This document shows positions 61,700-64,000 of a DNA stretch of 64,000 nucleotides, piece by piece. Numbering within the stretch: the stretch's first letter is position 1; every line of letters starts with the position of its first letter. The notes under the pieces are model-generated. The model was not told where the DNA came from. It ran no database searches and saw only the letters and a program-made list of their open reading frames with translations. The translations under genes and the position numbers were made by a program. The DNA comes from an uncultured Chitinophagaceae bacterium (lineage in GTDB: Bacteria; Bacteroidota; Bacteroidia; Chitinophagales; Chitinophagaceae): assembly GCA_937907395.1 (NCBI GenBank), contig CALCII010000012.1, positions 186,001-250,000 of the forward strand, given 5' to 3'.

Positions 61700-63109
61700 T
61701 TGCACCTTATTTTTACAACTCTGAAACTGAATGTAACCATACTCCTGCTGGGCTTTTTTTCGCTGCTCGCCTGTAGAAAAGAAAGCATCAACTTCAACAA
61801 AGATGCACGCCTTTCATTGGGCAACGATACCATTCGCTTTGATACGGTTTTCACCAGCGCAGGATCAATAACGCAATACTTCCTCATTAAAAACGAAGAC
61901 AAACAGAAAATACGCATCAGCAATATTCAACTGATGGGTGGCACTGCCTCTATGTTTAAAATGAATGTGGATGGATTGCCGGCGGTGCAAACAGGCGGAC
62001 TCGAAATAGAAGGCAACGACAGTATGTATGTGTTCGTATCGGTGAACATCAATCCTTCTGCTGAACAATTACCCTTTATTATTAAAGACAGTATTAAAAT
62101 TGAATGGAACGGCAATAAAGAATACAAGCAACTGGAAGCATGGGGACAAAACGCACACTACCTGCGTGATGAAGTTATTGAAACCAACACCACCTGGAAC
62201 AGTGATCTTCCGTATGTAATCCTTGGCGGATTGGTTGTGGATACCAATGTTACACTTACAATCCCTAAAGGAACACGTATTCATTTAAATGCCAATGCTC
62301 CGTTTGTTGTGGATGGTACCTTGCAAATAAATGGCACCAAAACAGACAGTGTGGTATTTAAAAGCAATCGCTTAGATGATCCTTACCGTGACTTCCCCGG
62401 ATCATGGCCCGGCATTTATTTCCGTGGCAGCAGTAAAGACAATGTGCTCAACTATGCCTATGTACAAAACTCCTACCAGGGTATAGTAGCCGAAAAGCCC
62501 GCTTCAAACAGTAATCCCAAAGTAACACTCAATAATTGTGTGATTGATAATGTATATGATATTGGTGTACTGGGACTCAACAGCAGCATTACTGCCAATA
62601 ATTGTTTATTCAGCAACTGTGGTAATAATGTGGCGTTGATTTATGGTGGAACGTATACGTTCACGCATTGCACCATCAGTTCCTTTTCCAATTCGTATCT
62701 GCAGCATAAGAACCCGGTAGTACTGGCCACCAACTTCACCAAAGTGAACAACCAGGTCATTACGTCACCGCTCACTGCCACTTTCACCAATAGTATTATC
62801 TGGGGCGATGGCGGTTTGGTGGAGAATGAAATCATTGTACAGAAAGAAGGAACCGATCCAGCTTCTGTCACACTACAGAATGTATTGTTCCGTGCCAAGA
62901 ACGACCCCGGTAATTCCACACTCACCAATGTCATCCGCAACCAGGACCCGGTGTTTGATAGTATTGATGTATCGAACCGCTATTACAATTTCCGGTTGAA
63001 AGCCGAATCACCTGCGATTAATAAAGGAATCATCACACCTCTGCTCACCGATTTTGATGGACATGGACGTGTTGGTCTGCCCGACCTTGGATGTTTTGAG
63101 AAACAGTAA
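61700..63109 (+). CDS. Lipoprotein with parallel beta-helix repeats
   Basis: About 469 residues. The N-terminus (TILLLGFFSLLACRK) is a lipoprotein signal; no ATG is in frame before it, so a TTG start at 61700 is used. After an Ig-like region (KIRISNIQLMGGTASMF) comes a right-handed beta-helix with repeats such as NNCVIDNVYDIGVLGLNSSI and NNCLFSNCGNNVALIYGGTY, ending in a DFDGHGRVGLPDLGCFE motif typical of such Bacteroidota surface proteins. A role in binding or degrading a polysaccharide is a guess. Confidence 0.8.
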   Translation: MHLIFTTLKLNVTILLLGFFSLLACRKESINFNKDARLSLGNDTIRFDTVFTSAGSITQYFLIKNEDKQKIRISNIQLMGGTASMFKMNVDGLPAVQTGGLEIEGNDSMYVFVSVNINPSAEQLPFIIKDSIKIEWNGNKEYKQLEAWGQNAHYLRDEVIETNTTWNSDLPYVILGGLVVDTNVTLTIPKGTRIHLNANAPFVVDGTLQINGTKTDSVVFKSNRLDDPYRDFPGSWPGIYFRGSSKDNVLNYAYVQNSYQGIVAEKPASNSNPKVTLNNCVIDNVYDIGVLGLNSSITANNCLFSNCGNNVALIYGGTYTFTHCTISSFSNSYLQHKNPVVLATNFTKVNNQVITSPLTATFTNSIIWGDGGLVENEIIVQKEGTDPASVTLQNVLFRAKNDPGNSTLTNVIRNQDPVFDSIDVSNRYYNFRLKAESPAINKGIITPLLTDFDGHGRVGLPDLGCFEKQ

Positions 63110-63112
63110 GCA

Positions 63113-63780
63113 ATATTTTTACCACAAAGGACACAGAGGAGAGCACAGAGGTTCACAGAGAAAAACAATTAACATTACCCGTGAACATACTGAAAAAATG
63201 TTTGTTACAATATCGCATGTCAGTCTGAGCCAGTCGAAGACGGCATTACAAAAAACGAATACAGTTCTTTCATCCTTTCTTCGCCCACTTCGACTAGCTC
63301 AGTGTGACAAAGAAAGGTTTACGTTCTAAAAAAATGTGAACATATAATAAAAAATGTTGTCAGTCTGAGCCTGTCGAAGACGACGTTATAAAACTTATTG
63401 TCAGTCTGAGCCTGTCGAAGACGGCATTTAAAAACGAAAACAAGTTCTTTCATCCTTTCTTCGCCCACTTCGACTAGCTCAGTGTGACAAAGAAATGTTT
63501 ACGTTCATTAAAAAACGCACTGTCAGTCTGAGCCCGTCGAAGACGAGTTTAAAAAACGCACTGTCAGTCTGAGCCTGTCGAAGACGGCATTTAAAAACGA
63601 AAACAAGTTCTTTCATCCTTTCTTCGCCCACTTCGACTAGCTCAGTGTGACAAAGAAATGTTTACGTTCATTAAAAAACGCACTGTCAGTCTGAGCCTGT
63701 CGAAGACGACGTTACAAAAACGTACTGTCAGTCTGAGCCCTGTCGAAGACGGCATTTAAAAACGAAAACAAAAACCATTT
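63113..63780. repeat. Repeat-rich spacer with REP-like units
   Basis: A CACAAAGGACACAGAGGAG stretch opens it. Then at least seven copies of a 24-base unit (TGTCAGTCTGAGCC then TGTCGAAGAC) at about 63219, 63359, 63399, 63520, 63560, 63684 and 63726, and three longer segments (about 63263-63330, 63444-63500, 63606-63662) with CTTCGACTAGCTCAGTGTG, the near inverse of the unit. Units and inverse can form hairpins. A 160-base stretch is duplicated almost exactly. No ORF. Confidence 0.85.
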
Positions 63781-63782
63781 TT

Positions 63783-64000
63783 ATGATACGCATCCTCCTT
63801 GCCTCCATGATTTTAGTATCCTGCGCCTTTACAACAACCCATCAGCAGCAGGAAACCATCAGCACCCCACCTTCTTCCATCTTCCAGTTTAAAGTGGATG
63901 CATTAGACGGCGGCATCATCGACTTCGCCGGTTTTAAAGGAAAGAAAATCTTAGTGGTGAATACTGCTTCCAAATGTGGTTATACGCCTCAGTACAAAGA
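63783..64000 (+). CDS. Glutathione peroxidase, N-terminal part (cut by window edge)
   Basis: ATG at 63783 opens a signal peptide or lipoprotein leader (ILLASMILVSCAFTT), so the protein is exported. FKVDALDGGIIDFAGFKGK and VVNTASKCGYTPQYK follow: the peroxidase motif in which Cys replaces the selenocysteine of animal enzymes. The remainder lies outside the window. It would reduce peroxides in the envelope. Confidence 0.88.
   Translation, partial: MIRILLASMILVSCAFTTTHQQQETISTPPSSIFQFKVDALDGGIIDFAGFKGKKILVVNTASKCGYTPQYK

Noticed and set aside
63200..63780. CRISPR array
   Set aside because: Repeats of about 24 bases occur at irregular distances, in both orientations, and the spaces between them are themselves repeated. 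No cas genes are present.

Overview
The window comes from a member of the Bacteroidota, most likely a Chitinophagaceae-type soil or freshwater bacterium. The evidence is a SusC/SusD pair, a second TonB-dependent receptor with a carboxypeptidase-regulatory-like N-terminal domain, an UpxY-type NusG paralog, a fused isobutyryl-CoA mutase, Bacteroidota-type promoter boxes (TTTG / TAnnTTTG) and mostly A-rich start regions without Shine-Dalgarno sequences. Species-level placement is inference.

Layout. (1) About 1-22.5 kb, all minus strand: a surface-polysaccharide locus. It is led by an UpxY/NusG-like antiterminator, a Wza-like export lipoprotein and a Wzc-like tyrosine kinase, then an asparagine synthase, glycosyltransferases, a sugar dehydrogenase, acetyltransferases, a Wzm/Wzt ABC exporter, an FkbM methyltransferase and a VioA-like aminotransferase. 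One glycosyltransferase is broken by two single-base frameshifts. (2) 23-25 kb: a MurU-like nucleotidyltransferase beside an AmgK-like sugar kinase fused to a RapZ C-terminal domain, probably for cell-wall sugar recycling. (3) 25-33 kb: TonB receptor, metallophosphoesterase, M1 peptidase, APC permease. (4) 33-38.7 kb, minus strand: an unusual RNA-repair locus. It has a clear promoter, three tiny ORFs each followed by a terminator-like hairpin, a tightly packed array of divergent tRNA-like genes (Lys, Asn, Trp, Phe anticodons), a BCS1-like AAA ATPase, a second RNA block that I read as circularly permuted tRNA-like genes, an SPFH/slipin protein and an RtcB RNA ligase ending at a strong terminator. 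(5) 38.8-43 kb: PurU, a DUF5131-TcmP pair, a PA0069-type radical SAM protein and a 2H phosphoesterase. (6) 43.3-46 kb: a umuDC pair split by a REP-associated transposase with its REP-like palindromes; the UmuD homolog has lost both catalytic residues. (7) 46-64 kb: housekeeping and metabolic genes (DUF72, amidase, acyl-CoA ligase, IcmF, SusCD, YugP peptidase, RadA, ComF, a lipoprotein, a truncated glutathione peroxidase) and a repeat-rich spacer at 63.1-63.8 kb.

The RNA-repair locus is the most interesting part. The ligase that joins 2',3'-cyclic phosphate and 5'-OH ends shares a transcription unit with RNAs that fold as tRNAs, at least one of which can only fold as a cloverleaf if its 3' half precedes its 5' half. 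The permutation, and a role in tRNA repair or protection, are inferences from base pairing and gene order and need RNA-level evidence.
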